Shown: positions 17,364 to 27,662, counted from the first letter of the stretch. The stretch is DNA of 64,000 nucleotides from an uncultured bacterium (GCA_945829115.1 CALZTP010000002.1:1-64000); one strand, 5' to 3'. Numbers and translations: made by a program. Notes: a model not told the origin generated them from the letters alone.

Positions 17364-19646
17364 TCACCTAAGACTCTTTCCGAGTTTCTTTGACAGTGAG
17401 TTACTGATTTCGTTCAGTTGTTTATACTCTTTCATTAGAGCATCGAGAGAGTCAGGATTAGTAGCCCCTTTCCCTATTTCTTTTAGGATTTCAGCTAACC
17501 TAACATCAACAATGTCCCTTCTCAGAGCCAACAGAAGATGTTCGAGATGCTGCAGCAGGAATTCATCTGTTACCTTCATCTCTAAGCTTTTTGAGAGAAC
17601 GTACTGGTCGCAGTTTAGAGCAGCAGCCGTCTGACTGATGTTTATATCTGGATGTCGTGAGAAATAGTCTGACGCCCTAAATGTGATATCTTGACTCCTC
17701 TCCATTGCCTCCTCAAGGATAGTGGTATAGATGGGGTTATGGAAATGGAGGTTGTCACACTGCATGTTGTAGAAGACATATTCTGCAAGTGTCAGTGAAA
17801 CAGTCTGTCCGTCCTCAGTAGCGACATCGTTCTTTATTATCCGCTCCCCATATCTCACCACCTCTCGGATGATATCTTTCTCTATGCTTTCAGATTTACT
17901 CATCGCCCTATTCAGAGCAGAAGCCTGAGCAAAGGAAGATATCTGTGGAAAGAAAGACTGTGGACGATAGTGTTGCCCAAGATAATTGCCAGTAGCTTGT
18001 TGCCCACTGAAATTGCTCCCTCCTTGCTGCATTCCATTTGTACGATTTGTATCGCCAAGTTGCCCATTAAGTGTGGAGGAATTCTGCTGAGGAGGAGAAA
18101 AGGCATCATCAGGGAGGAACTCTGGAGGAAGTTCATTAGTGCCTTGGGCATTGTTGTTCATATTCTGCTGAGCATTGTCAACAGTTTTATGCCCATTGTA
18201 TTGTTGGTTTCCAAAGGCTTGTTTCCCTTGATTTTGCTGATAGCCAGAGTTTTGCTGTTGATAGCCTTGGTTTTGCAGCCTTCCTTGTTCTATTCTTGCA
18301 GTTTTTTCCTTCTCCTTCTTCGCCTCCACAATGAAAGCGTTCATTCTTGTTGTAAGGGTTGCCTCAGACATATGGAGACGAGAAGCACAATCTTGAAGAT
18401 ATGCCGTTCGTGTGATTGGGTCAGGAATCAAGGAAATGCTCTTCACCACAGAAGAAATCATCTCGCCCCTCTTCACTGGGTCGGTGGCAGAGGAGAGCAT
18501 GGTAGTTATTCGGAACTGAATAAAATCCGTCTGATGAGAGAGAATATACTCCTTGAACTGCTCTGGGGTATTCTTTCTTGCAAAAGAGTCTGGGTCGTGA
18601 CCTTCTGGAAACAGCATTATCTTTATGTTCATGCCATCTTCGAGAAGCATGTCGGTGCCTCGTTCTGTAGCCTTCTGACCAGCCGCATCACCATCGTAGA
18701 GCAACACGATGTTCTTTGTATACCGGCGGAGAATATGAATCTGCTGGTGTGAGAGAGCCGTTCCCGAGTTTGCCACAACGTTCTCTATGCCACACTGATG
18801 CATGGAGATAACATCAGTATATCCCTCCACCATATACACACAATCTTCTTTAGAGATTGCCTTCTTTGCTTGATAGATGCCATAGAGCTCACTGGCTTTG
18901 TGGTAGACAGCAGTCTCGGGAGAGTTAACATATTTCTGCTGAACGCCCTTGGTGGCTTTGTCGAGCTTTCTTCCACCAAATGCCACAACCTTTCCGCTCT
19001 GACTAATCCAAGGGAAGATGGCACGACCATGAAAGCGATCGGAGAGCGCATCAGCCCCTTTTTTCTCCTCCCCCTCCTTTGCATAGCAGATGCCACTTTT
19101 AAGAAGAAACTCAGCCTTGTAGCCCTTTCTGATTGCTTCACGAGGAAGGGCATGACGGTCATCGAGAGCAAAGCCCAATCGGAATTTCTGTATGATATCG
19201 TCTCGGAATCCTCTGGAGCGGAAATATTGCATACCTATCGCTCTTCCGTCCACATCGTTATACAGTATATCCTGATAGTATTTTGCCGCCCATTCATTCA
19301 CAATGAAGATAGACTCCCTTTCGCTTTCCTTCTCTCTTTCCTCAGAAGTCATCTCCTTCTCCTGAATCTCTATGTTGTATTTCTTCGCCAGCCATCTCAG
19401 AGCCTCAGGGTACGTCATCTGCAGATGCTCCATGATAAAGCCCACAGGGGTACCGCCCTTGCCGCAGGAGAAGCAATGGCAATAGTTTCTTGCTGGAGAG
19501 ACAGAGAAAGAAGGTGTTCTATCGTCATGGAACGGGCACAAGCCTTTATAGTTCGTACCTGCTTTCTTCAGCGTTACGAACTCCGAAACGACACCAACAA
19601 TATCTGCTGCCGCAAGAATACGTTCTATGGTAGGGCGATCAATCAA
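17364..19646 (-). CDS. dnaG: DNA primase
   Basis: CPFHDDRTPSFSVSPARNYCHCFSCGKGG zinc finger; VYMVEGYTDVISMHQ and LLYDGDAAGQKA TOPRIM motifs. Confidence 0.97.
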   Translation of the reverse strand: MIDRPTIERILAAADIVGVVSEFVTLKKAGTNYKGLCPFHDDRTPSFSVSPARNYCHCFSCGKGGTPVGFIMEHLQMTYPEALRWLAKKYNIEIQEKEMTSEEREKESERESIFIVNEWAAKYYQDILYNDVDGRAIGMQYFRSRGFRDDIIQKFRLGFALDDRHALPREAIRKGYKAEFLLKSGICYAKEGEEKKGADALSDRFHGRAIFPWISQSGKVVAFGGRKLDKATKGVQQKYVNSPETAVYHKASELYGIYQAKKAISKEDCVYMVEGYTDVISMHQCGIENVVANSGTALSHQQIHILRRYTKNIVLLYDGDAAGQKATERGTDMLLEDGMNIKIMLFPEGHDPDSFARKNTPEQFKEYILSHQTDFIQFRITTMLSSATDPVKRGEMISSVVKSISLIPDPITRTAYLQDCASRLHMSEATLTTRMNAFIVEAKKEKEKTARIEQGRLQNQGYQQQNSGYQQNQGKQAFGNQQYNGHKTVDNAQQNMNNNAQGTNELPPEFLPDDAFSPPQQNSSTLNGQLGDTNRTNGMQQGGSNFSGQQATGNYLGQHYRPQSFFPQISSFAQASALNRAMSKSESIEKDIIREVVRYGERIIKNDVATEDGQTVSLTLAEYVFYNMQCDNLHFHNPIYTTILEEAMERSQDITFRASDYFSRHPDINISQTAAALNCDQYVLSKSLEMKVTDEFLLQHLEHLLLALRRDIVDVRLAEILKEIGKGATNPDSLDALMKEYKQLNEISNSLSKKLGKSLR

Positions 19647-19765
19647 TTTACAACAAGCCTATTTTTTTCGTTTATTAATTGTATGTATTTGGAAACAGTA
19701 TTATAAAACATGTATCGAGAAACTGTATTATAAAAATAGGTATAACTACTCTGTTCCAATCACTG

Positions 19766-20314
19766 TTATCTGAATAGTGAGAAATTCACTGAGCCATAGG
19801 CTCTATGTTCCAAGAATCGCGGATGGTTAGAGAAGTCGTACTGCTTTCCATGTTCAAAGACGAAGAGACCATTCTCAGAAAGAAGCCCCTCTCCCCTCTG
19901 CTCATTCTCTGGAACAATGATGTTCGGAATCTCTGGAAGTTTCTCCAGAGCGTAAGGCGGGTCGGCAAAGATGAAGTTGAACTGCTGTTTGCATGACTTC
20001 AGGAATTTGAACACATCTCCTCGAATCAATGCACAGTTGTTTTCTCCCAATTTCTGCAGACATTGCCTAATGAAAGCAGCATGGTCACGGTCTGCCTCTA
20101 CGCTCACCACTGGCTTGCAACCTCTTGACAACATCTCCAGAGAGATGCTTCCCGTTCCGGCGAAGAGGTCGAGTGCAGCAGAATCGTCAAAGTCAATGTA
20201 TCCCTGCGCGACATTGAAGATATTCTCTTTTGCAAAGTCTGTGGTAGGCCTTGCTTTGAAAGACCGAGGCACTTCAAACCTCCGTCCTTTGTATGTTCCC
20301 GTTATGATTCGCAT
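19766..20314 (-). CDS. rsmD: 16S rRNA (guanine(966)-N(2))-methyltransferase RsmD family
   Basis: MRIITGTYKGRRFEVP, ALDLFAGTGSISLEMLSRG, FIFADPPY. Confidence 0.93.
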   Translation of the reverse strand: MRIITGTYKGRRFEVPRSFKARPTTDFAKENIFNVAQGYIDFDDSAALDLFAGTGSISLEMLSRGCKPVVSVEADRDHAAFIRQCLQKLGENNCALIRGDVFKFLKSCKQQFNFIFADPPYALEKLPEIPNIIVPENEQRGEGLLSENGLFVFEHGKQYDFSNHPRFLEHRAYGSVNFSLFR

Positions 20315-21108
20315 AAGCAGATAAGATCGTAAGTAACGTTTGGTATTTGAGTGACCGGGTCACGGTTAAATTCTGCAGAAGGATTTATCTGGAAGACATT
20401 CTGAACATATTTCCTCAGTTCCGTCTTCAGTTCCTCCTCAGCAGGTATATCGCCAACGATATACAGTTCGTCCTTCTTCTGGTCCATGGCAAGGAGCTGC
20501 CAGACATAGAGAAGATAGTATGTTGAATCTGCCACCTCGTTTGTGGTGAACGTGTTCACGAACCGGAACCGATTCTTCGAGAAGCCCGCAACAGATATTC
20601 GCCCTTCATGGAAGAACGCATACAACTTCTTTGTCTGACCGCTATGACTTCTCTCATGGAGATGGCGCCAGACATGAGAGTCGACAGGAGTGATGCGCAC
20701 ATTATCGAAATGGTCGGTCACCACGAGTCTCACGTCCTTGTTTATGGCAAAGACCGCCACACAGTTCAGCTCTGGCATGACATGGTGTACGATTACCTCA
20801 TGAATGCCCCCTGGGAAGGTATATCGATACAGTTCCTCCATATTGTTCTCGTCGAACTCCTCTATTGGCAGTATCAGAGTTGGAGTATCAATGATCACGT
20901 GCACCCTTTCGTTCGGGATGGCAAGCAATGCGCTTTCCTTAAAAGCCTCACGGAGGTTTGCCGCCATAGACATTCCGCTCTTCACAGTGTATGGCTCGAG
21001 CATAACCTTTGCTCCCCGTTTGCTACCTCCAGTAGCCTCGGGATTCTCTGGCAGTGCGAATGTCAAAGTCTGCCTTCCAATGCGTATTATGGTTCTTGGT
21101 TTCTTCAT
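20302..21108 (-). CDS. DUF3822-like family protein
   Basis: ORF ends in a 13-bp overlap with rsmD; start reassigned to MKKPRTIIRIG because the track start falls in the -7 box. Confidence 0.7.
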   Translation of the reverse strand: MKKPRTIIRIGRQTLTFALPENPEATGGSKRGAKVMLEPYTVKSGMSMAANLREAFKESALLAIPNERVHVIIDTPTLILPIEEFDENNMEELYRYTFPGGIHEVIVHHVMPELNCVAVFAINKDVRLVVTDHFDNVRITPVDSHVWRHLHERSHSGQTKKLYAFFHEGRISVAGFSKNRFRFVNTFTTNEVADSTYYLLYVWQLLAMDQKKDELYIVGDIPAEEELKTELRKYVQNVFQINPSAEFNRDPVTQIPNVTYDLICLCES

Positions 21109-21114
21109 TGACTG

Positions 21115-21122
21115 CAAAATTA
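21115..21122 (-). promoter_or_regulatory. -7 box for the DUF3822-rsmD operon
   Basis: CAAAATTA on plus; 6 nt from the ATG at 21108. Confidence 0.6.
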
Positions 21123-21187
21123 CAGAAAAAATTATATATTCTCAAATCTTCTTGGAAGATTTTTTCTTATAGAACACTTTTTTTTAT

Positions 21188-21195
21188 TAATTTTG
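21188..21195 (+). promoter_or_regulatory. -7 box TAATTTTG for the RecD-like helicase
   Basis: TAATTTTG ending 5 nt before ATG at 21201. Confidence 0.6.
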
Positions 21196-21200
21196 CAACC

Positions 21201-22652
21201 ATGATAGCAAAAGAATGGAAATATCTCATAAAAAACCTCATGTCTTTCACTCCCACAGAAGGGCAGCAAGAGGCTATTAACCGCTTCTCAGAATTCATGG
21301 AACACTTTGCGGAGAAAGGGAAAAAGGGAATCGAAGAGAAGTCGGTCTTTATTCTCCGTGGCTCTGCCGGAACGGGAAAGACCTCTTTAGCGAGAGCATT
21401 TGTACTTGCAGCAAAGGAATTGCGACAGAAGGTTGTGCTCCTCGCCCCTACTGGTCGTGCGGCAAAGGTGTTCTCTTCTGGCATGTCCACCCCAGCCTCT
21501 ACCGTCCATAGGAAGATCTACCGTCAGGAGTCGTATCTTTCTTCTTCTTTCGATATAAACAAGAACCTGCATAGCGATACCCTATTCATTATCGATGAGG
21601 CATCAATGATAAGCACATATTCTCTTGGAGGAGATAGTTTTGGCAGCGGAAGTCTTCTTGACGACATCATAAAATACGTCTTCTCAGGAAAACATTGTGG
21701 AATGATGCTGGTGGGAGACACGGCACAGTTGCCACCAATCGGTTGTGACGATGCTCCCGCCCTTGACTCTGCATACCTTTCTGGTTATGGTCTCGACATC
21801 ACCGACTACAACCTCCTTGAAGTGTTGAGACAGTCGCAAGACTCTGGCATACTCTCAAATGCCGTCTCTCTGCGTGAACACCTATTCCGTGACGAGCTCT
21901 CCCAGCTTCCCGTTATTCGTTTCTATGGTTTTGCCGATATCTCCATCTGTCATGGTAACAGTCTCATTGAGTCCCTTTCTTCCAGCTATGGGAGAGTAGG
22001 AATGGACGAGACGATTGTGCTCACTCGCAGCAATAAGCGTGCTAATATATATAATAATGGTATAAGGAGTCAAGTGCTTGACTACGATTCTGAGCTTTCT
22101 TCTCGCGATCAGCTGATGATTGTTAAGAACAATTATTTCTGGACGGAAGGAGAGAAAGACGGTCCTGCCTTCATTGCCAATGGTGACCGTTGTGAGGTTC
22201 GCCGTCTCAGAAATATTCGTAACCTCTACGGCTTCCGTTTTGCCACCGCCCTACTCTTCTTTCCCGACTACGAATATGAGCTCTCTGCAACCGTTATCCT
22301 TGACACCCTGCAGAGTGAGGCACCTTCGTTAACCTCAGAAGAGCAGAACCGCCTCTTTAACAATATCCTTGAAGACTATTCTGACCTCTCTACCAAGGCA
22401 GAGCGTTTCCGCAGTCTGAAGAAAGACGAGTATTTCAATGCCTTGCAGATAAAATACGCCTATGCCGTAACATGCCATAAGGCTCAGGGCGGACAATGGA
22501 AGCATGTATATGTCGACCAAGGCTATGTCACGGAAGAGATGCTCACCCCTTCTTATATCCGCTGGCTGTATACCGCCTTCACCCGAGCCTCCTCACACCT
22601 CTTCCTTGTGAATTGGCCAAAGGAGCAGTCGGATGTTTATGAAGAATGGTGA
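21201..22652 (+). CDS. RecD-like ATP-dependent DNA helicase (SF1)
   Basis: LRGSAGTGKTSLARAF Walker A, DEASM, MLVGDTAQLPPIG, AVTCHKAQGGQWKHVYVD, WLYTAFTRA. Confidence 0.9.
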   Translation: MIAKEWKYLIKNLMSFTPTEGQQEAINRFSEFMEHFAEKGKKGIEEKSVFILRGSAGTGKTSLARAFVLAAKELRQKVVLLAPTGRAAKVFSSGMSTPASTVHRKIYRQESYLSSSFDINKNLHSDTLFIIDEASMISTYSLGGDSFGSGSLLDDIIKYVFSGKHCGMMLVGDTAQLPPIGCDDAPALDSAYLSGYGLDITDYNLLEVLRQSQDSGILSNAVSLREHLFRDELSQLPVIRFYGFADISICHGNSLIESLSSSYGRVGMDETIVLTRSNKRANIYNNGIRSQVLDYDSELSSRDQLMIVKNNYFWTEGEKDGPAFIANGDRCEVRRLRNIRNLYGFRFATALLFFPDYEYELSATVILDTLQSEAPSLTSEEQNRLFNNILEDYSDLSTKAERFRSLKKDEYFNALQIKYAYAVTCHKAQGGQWKHVYVDQGYVTEEMLTPSYIRWLYTAFTRASSHLFLVNWPKEQSDVYEEW

Positions 22653-22683
22653 TTGACCACGGTTTAGAAAAAACACTCAAAAA

Positions 22684-22725
22684 AAAGAAATCAGTAAGCT
22701 ACAGAAATGTAACCTACTGATTTCT
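22684..22725. terminator. Terminator hairpin
   Basis: AAGAAATCAGTA ... TACTGATTTCTT 12-bp stem. Confidence 0.8.
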
Positions 22726-22737
22726 TCTATTATCATG

Positions 22738-22817
22738 GTTTTGGAAAACCAATTTTCTATTTTATTTTTTGGAAAACCAATTTTCTTTTATTTTTTGGAA
22801 AACCAGTTTTCTTGTTT
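22738..22817. repeat. 3 copies of a 26-28 bp hairpin repeat (TTTTTGGAAAACCAATTTTCTTTTA)
   Basis: GGAAAACC cores at 22743, 22771 and 22797; each unit has GAAAA..TTTTC dyad symmetry. Confidence 0.9.
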
Positions 22818-22834
22818 AAGAATTTGAAGAGCCG

Positions 22835-23986
22835 TTATTCTTTCGCTCCACCCTTCTTTACATCGTTAAGAATCTCAAGACCCTTTCCGAGATACTCCTT
22901 TCCATAGAGCACCCAAGCTGTTGCGATGGCAAAGCCAAGGAAAGTCCAGATAATCAGCACCTTCGCACGACTATTGTTCGGCTTCAGCGGAACAGAAGCG
23001 GGCTGAATGATTGCAAAGACCGGCTTCTCCTCAACGACCTTGCTTCGAGCCATTTCCGCTTGCGCCTTCATCTGCTGATATACCTGAGTGGCAATCTGCA
23101 GTTCGTTGTTCAGCTTTGTACCCTCAGAGATTACAGAGTGGAGTATAAGTCCACGGTTATGGTCCTGATAGTATGCGTATGCCTTTGATGCTTTCACATA
23201 TGCCTGATAGCTTTCGTCTGCCATTTTCTGATATGACATCAAATCCTCACGTGCCTTCTTTGTTCGGTAGTCGGTGATATAGTCCTTCAGGCGCTTGCTG
23301 ATGGTGTCTGCCACGGTAGCCGCAACAACTGCATTGTCCATAGTGACATTGATGGTTGCCTGTCCCGTTTTCTTGTCCACATCAACAGAGATTGCCTTTT
23401 TAAGGAATTCCGCTACTAAGGACTGCTTCTTTGTAAGACGGAAGACGTCAACGTCTGTCTTCTCTTTTTCTTCCTCGTCTTTTGAGAACACGGAGAGCAC
23501 TGGCTTCACAATCAGTGCGGTAACAGAGAATTTCTCACGTGTAAGGTATCCAATGAGTGTAGTATCTATCTCGTTCTCCTCGTCCTTTACCTTGATGTCA
23601 AAGAGTTGGGTGGTAAACGGAGTAGAAGCAACAACGTCTGGATACACCATAACATTATAAGCATCGGCAGAAGAGCCTGTCAAGCCCATTCCTCCAAGTC
23701 CGAGCATGCTGGTGATGCTACTAAGAGAAGAGGAAGATCCTGATTTTCCAAGCTCTGGCATCATGGTCACAGTACAGGTATACTGTCGTGTCATGGTGAG
23801 TGCGCTGATGAGTCCGAGCACCATAAAGACAATGGTGATGGAAATAATCTTCTTTCTTCCGAGCCATGCCTTTGTAGCCAATGCCTTCCAGTCAATCTCA
23901 CTCTCTGTAGGCATCTGTTGTTGTTGCAGGTTTCTCTTTTCCTTCTCTATGTCGAGAAGAACTTCCTTCAATTCGTTTTTATCCAT
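22835..23986 (-). CDS. Polysaccharide chain-length determinant (Wzz/PCP family)
   Basis: N-terminal WLGRKKIISITIVFMVLGLISALTM TM; coiled-coil body; C-terminal PLKPNNSRAKVLIIWTFLGFAIATAWVL TM. Confidence 0.88.
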   Translation of the reverse strand: MDKNELKEVLLDIEKEKRNLQQQQMPTESEIDWKALATKAWLGRKKIISITIVFMVLGLISALTMTRQYTCTVTMMPELGKSGSSSSLSSITSMLGLGGMGLTGSSADAYNVMVYPDVVASTPFTTQLFDIKVKDEENEIDTTLIGYLTREKFSVTALIVKPVLSVFSKDEEEKEKTDVDVFRLTKKQSLVAEFLKKAISVDVDKKTGQATINVTMDNAVVAATVADTISKRLKDYITDYRTKKAREDLMSYQKMADESYQAYVKASKAYAYYQDHNRGLILHSVISEGTKLNNELQIATQVYQQMKAQAEMARSKVVEEKPVFAIIQPASVPLKPNNSRAKVLIIWTFLGFAIATAWVLYGKEYLGKGLEILNDVKKGGAKE

Positions 23987-23996
23987 AGGGTTCAGC

Positions 23997-26399
23997 TTAT
24001 TTCATTGTGTTGATGAGTGAAGCGATTACCGCAAGCATAGAAACAGAGGTGGTAATGGTTGAGAGGGTTGTACCGAGATTCCACTGGCTCTTCGCCTTCT
24101 GAGGTACAATAATCTTTGCACCACCAATAATATCCTTTGCACTGGCACTCCTTCCAACTTCCTTGATATGTCCGTTAGGATAGAGAATGAACGTTCCGCT
24201 CTTTCTTGCTCTCTCGGCATATCCACCAGCCTCGCTGATATAGTCTTTGAGATTCATCTTTGGGTCATAGACAACAGAGTTTGGCTTGCGAACGGAGCCA
24301 GACACCTGTACGGTTGTCATCAGCTGTGGTATGATGATTGCGTCACCGTCTTGAAGAACAGGGTCGATTGGTGTGTGAGGGTTTTTCATAATCTCCACGA
24401 GGTCGATAGCAATAGGGTATGTTCTCTGCACATCAGGAATCACGATAGAGTCGTTTCCTGAAACACGGTTATTGCTTGCCACCATCTTCATAAGCTCTTG
24501 AGCCTGGAGATACTCCTCGTAAGTCAGCTGGCGCTCAAGGCGTGCTCCCTGAAGGTATGCGAAGTCTGTCAAGCCTCCGGCTTTTGCAATGACGTCAGAG
24601 AGACGTTCGTTGCGCTCGTTGAGAGAATATTTTCCTTCGAACTGCACCTCACCAGTGATATTCACATTAACCTTATCGGCATATCCAGGAGAGCGACGAA
24701 CGAACACTTGGTCGTAAGGCTCAAGCACAAATCCCTGTTCTCCCTCAATTACGAATCCGTCCTTTATGCTGAAGGAGTAAGTTTTTGACAGTTCCTTGGT
24801 CTTCTTTGTGCTCTTTGGATCGTTTATTCTGCGGGTAACATCCACACGAACAGCAGATGCCGACTCTGTCATACCGCCTGCCATGATGATAAGGTCCTCA
24901 AGCTTTGTGTTTGCAGCAAAAGGGAAGGTACCTGGAGAGAACACCTCACCAGAGATTTCTAATGTTCCCTGATCTTTGAGGTCGTGTATGCTTGGAATGA
25001 AGAGCACATCGTTCTTATGGAGCGTGATGTCAGTTTCTGTCCCATTGAGAATTCCTTTCACATCTACAGAAATCACCTCAAGACTCTTATCTGGATTCTC
25101 ACGGTGGAGCACAGCACGGTTAAGGAATGCGTCTTCAAGGAGTCCGTCAGCAGTATTGATAAGGTCGCGAACTGTAATGATTCCTTCTCCGAGCTGATAG
25201 TATCCCGGACGGTAAACAGCACCCTTTATCTCAATACGGTTATCGAAGCGGTCGAGGATTTCACCCACACTAACCTCGTCACCATCCTTCACCTTGAACA
25301 CACCATAGTTCATGTCGTCAACAGTGCAGATGGTTTTCTCCTTCTTATTTGTCCTCTGAACAGTGATAGAGGTAGCATATGCATCGTTTGTGAATCCTCC
25401 AGCATAGTTGATAAGTGTTCTTACCGACTCAGAGTTCTTCATTTCGTAGTACATTGGGCGCTTCACCTTACCCTTGATAAGCACGAGAGCCTCGTAAGGA
25501 CTGGCAAGGATCACGTCACCTTCCTGAAGGCGGATATCAGAATGAGAACGACCGTTGATGATATAGTCATAGACATCTACAGTAGCAACTGTTCTTCCTC
25601 CGCGAACAACCTTAATGTTACGAAGGCTACCAAGACCGCTGATACCACCAGCCTTATAGAGGGCATGGAAGACAGTACTAAAAGAAGAAAGGGCATAAGT
25701 ACCAGGACGTACCACCTCACCCATTATGTTCACCTGAATAGTGCGAATCTGTCCGAGGCTAATCTTCACGTTCGTGCTGAGATTTACATTGCTGGAAGCA
25801 AGACCAGAGTAAATCTGGCTGAGCTTTCCACGTATTCTCTCACTTGCCTCCTGAATGGTAAGTCCGTTTACTGCTATTGGTCCTACGTCAGGAATGTTGA
25901 TATATCCATCTGGAGACACCTTCCTTGTGATGTTTGTCTCGCTGGCTCCCCATACCTCAATCACGAGCTGATCGCCAGGACCAAGACGGTAGTTCACTGG
26001 AGTAGCGATATTCAGACTCGGCTCGAAAGTAAGGTCAGCATTTGTGAAGATGCTACGGCCGAAAACAGGTATTCCTGTAGGCACATCAGCACGAATATTG
26101 TTGCTCTGAGCTTTCTTCACATCATCGCGCTTTTCTGGATTTACTCTCTGTGTGTCAACATTGTCTTCCGACTTTACAGAAGCCTGACTGCTCTGCTGTT
26201 GCTCATACTTTTCCTTAAGTCTTAGCAGCTGTTCTTTGGTGACACCCTTTGATGCCAACTCGCCATAGAGCTGCTTTTGACTCTTGCCACTTTGAACACC
26301 ATCCTTGACATACCTCACCACAGCCTCATCGCTCATCTGAGCGCTCGCGGTTGTTGCGGTCATGAATGCCAAGAGTGCAAAAAATAGAATTTTCTTCAT
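23997..26399 (-). CDS. SLBB-domain polysaccharide export protein (Wza family)
   Basis: Signal peptide; YRLGPGDQLVIEVWGASE, repeated SLBB-like segments (GEVVRPGTYALSSFSTVFHALYKAGGI). Confidence 0.92.
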   Translation of the reverse strand: MKKILFFALLAFMTATTASAQMSDEAVVRYVKDGVQSGKSQKQLYGELASKGVTKEQLLRLKEKYEQQQSSQASVKSEDNVDTQRVNPEKRDDVKKAQSNNIRADVPTGIPVFGRSIFTNADLTFEPSLNIATPVNYRLGPGDQLVIEVWGASETNITRKVSPDGYINIPDVGPIAVNGLTIQEASERIRGKLSQIYSGLASSNVNLSTNVKISLGQIRTIQVNIMGEVVRPGTYALSSFSTVFHALYKAGGISGLGSLRNIKVVRGGRTVATVDVYDYIINGRSHSDIRLQEGDVILASPYEALVLIKGKVKRPMYYEMKNSESVRTLINYAGGFTNDAYATSITVQRTNKKEKTICTVDDMNYGVFKVKDGDEVSVGEILDRFDNRIEIKGAVYRPGYYQLGEGIITVRDLINTADGLLEDAFLNRAVLHRENPDKSLEVISVDVKGILNGTETDITLHKNDVLFIPSIHDLKDQGTLEISGEVFSPGTFPFAANTKLEDLIIMAGGMTESASAVRVDVTRRINDPKSTKKTKELSKTYSFSIKDGFVIEGEQGFVLEPYDQVFVRRSPGYADKVNVNITGEVQFEGKYSLNERNERLSDVIAKAGGLTDFAYLQGARLERQLTYEEYLQAQELMKMVASNNRVSGNDSIVIPDVQRTYPIAIDLVEIMKNPHTPIDPVLQDGDAIIIPQLMTTVQVSGSVRKPNSVVYDPKMNLKDYISEAGGYAERARKSGTFILYPNGHIKEVGRSASAKDIIGGAKIIVPQKAKSQWNLGTTLSTITTSVSMLAVIASLINTMK

Positions 26400-26608
26400 T
26401 TTTTATTAGTAATTATATTTTCATTTATTTCGTAACTGTTTCACGCCATTATTACAAATAATGTATATCGCCTACAAAATTACTATTAAAATTGTTATTA
26501 ACCAAATTTTTCTTCAAATTTTTACAAAGAAAGTGATTTAAGATAAGTTTCACAATAAAAAAAGCAGAAAAAGCTTCTGATATTTTTGGCTATTCTGAAT
26601 AATTGTCT

Positions 26609-26616
26609 TACCTTTG
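26609..26616 (+). promoter_or_regulatory. -7 box TACCTTTG
   Basis: TACCTTTG upstream of the 26751 gene. Confidence 0.6.
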
Positions 26617-26750
26617 CGGCTTATAAAAAATAAAGGGGCAAAAAACGACCTTTCGTATTTCTAAACATATATAGAAACGAAAAAAAATAACCCCAAACAG
26701 AAGAAAACAACAGAATGCAAACAACATAAATTCAGATATTTGCAAAAGAT

Positions 26751-27662
26751 ATGATAAAAATAATAGTAGGATGTTTCAGCAAGGCGGTGAAAAAGACATG
26801 GAAAAGTGCTTCATGGCTTCTGAAACTGATGATACCCATCTCCGTGTCAGTAACATTGTTGCAATATTACGGCATTCTCGACTGGCTCGCAACATACCTC
26901 CACCCTATCTTCGTGAACATCGGACTCCCAGGAGCCTCTGCTGTGACGTTTCTCTCTGGAGCAGCCGCTGGCACCTATGCTGGAATAGCGGCTATGATGT
27001 CCATGCCGCTCACCATGAAACAAGCCACCATACTCTCACTGATGATTGCTCTTTGCCATGCTCTACCTATGGAGAGTGCGGTGAACCGAAAGACGGGCTC
27101 TTCTTTTTGGAGGATGTCTTTATTGAGAATCATGATGGCTTTCCTCTGTGCTGCAATCATGAATGTCCTTCTCCCTGAGACAACAGAGATGTTCCTTTAC
27201 ATGGGAGCGCAGGCGGAGGCATCATGGCAAGAGATGATTAAGGAGTGTGCACTCTCTCAGGTAAAAATGTCGATGATGGTTGTGCTGATTATCTACTGCC
27301 TTATGGTTGTTCAGCAGTTCCTCAATGCCTTCAATCTCCTTCGCCCTCTCTCTCGCCTACTCTCTCCTCTCATGAAGCTGTTCGGACTTACAGAACATGC
27401 AGCATACATGTGGCTCGTGGGAAACGTCATTGGCATAAGCTATGGCTCGGCAGTGATGTTAGAATTGGAGGAAACAGGTGTTATCACACGTGAGGAGGCA
27501 AATGAGGTTAACTATCATCTCATCATGAACCACTCGCTCCTTGAAGACACCATCGTCTTTGCCGCTACAGGTATCTCCGCCCTACTCCTCGTAACCGTCC
27601 GCATCTCCTTTGCCCTCCTTCTTGTGTGGGGAAGAAGAGGATTGGTTAGAATAAGGAGTTAA
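26751..27662 (+). CDS. Nucleoside-recognition (Gate) domain membrane protein
   Basis: Multiple TM segments; GLPGASAVTFLSGAAAGTYAGIAAMMS and NYHLIMNHSLLEDTIVFAATG. Confidence 0.75.
   Translation: MIKIIVGCFSKAVKKTWKSASWLLKLMIPISVSVTLLQYYGILDWLATYLHPIFVNIGLPGASAVTFLSGAAAGTYAGIAAMMSMPLTMKQATILSLMIALCHALPMESAVNRKTGSSFWRMSLLRIMMAFLCAAIMNVLLPETTEMFLYMGAQAEASWQEMIKECALSQVKMSMMVVLIIYCLMVVQQFLNAFNLLRPLSRLLSPLMKLFGLTEHAAYMWLVGNVIGISYGSAVMLELEETGVITREEANEVNYHLIMNHSLLEDTIVFAATGISALLLVTVRISFALLLVWGRRGLVRIRS

Noticed and set aside
24984-26225. 413-aa ORF antisense to the Wza-like gene
   Set aside because: Mirror of coding bias on the minus strand; no domains
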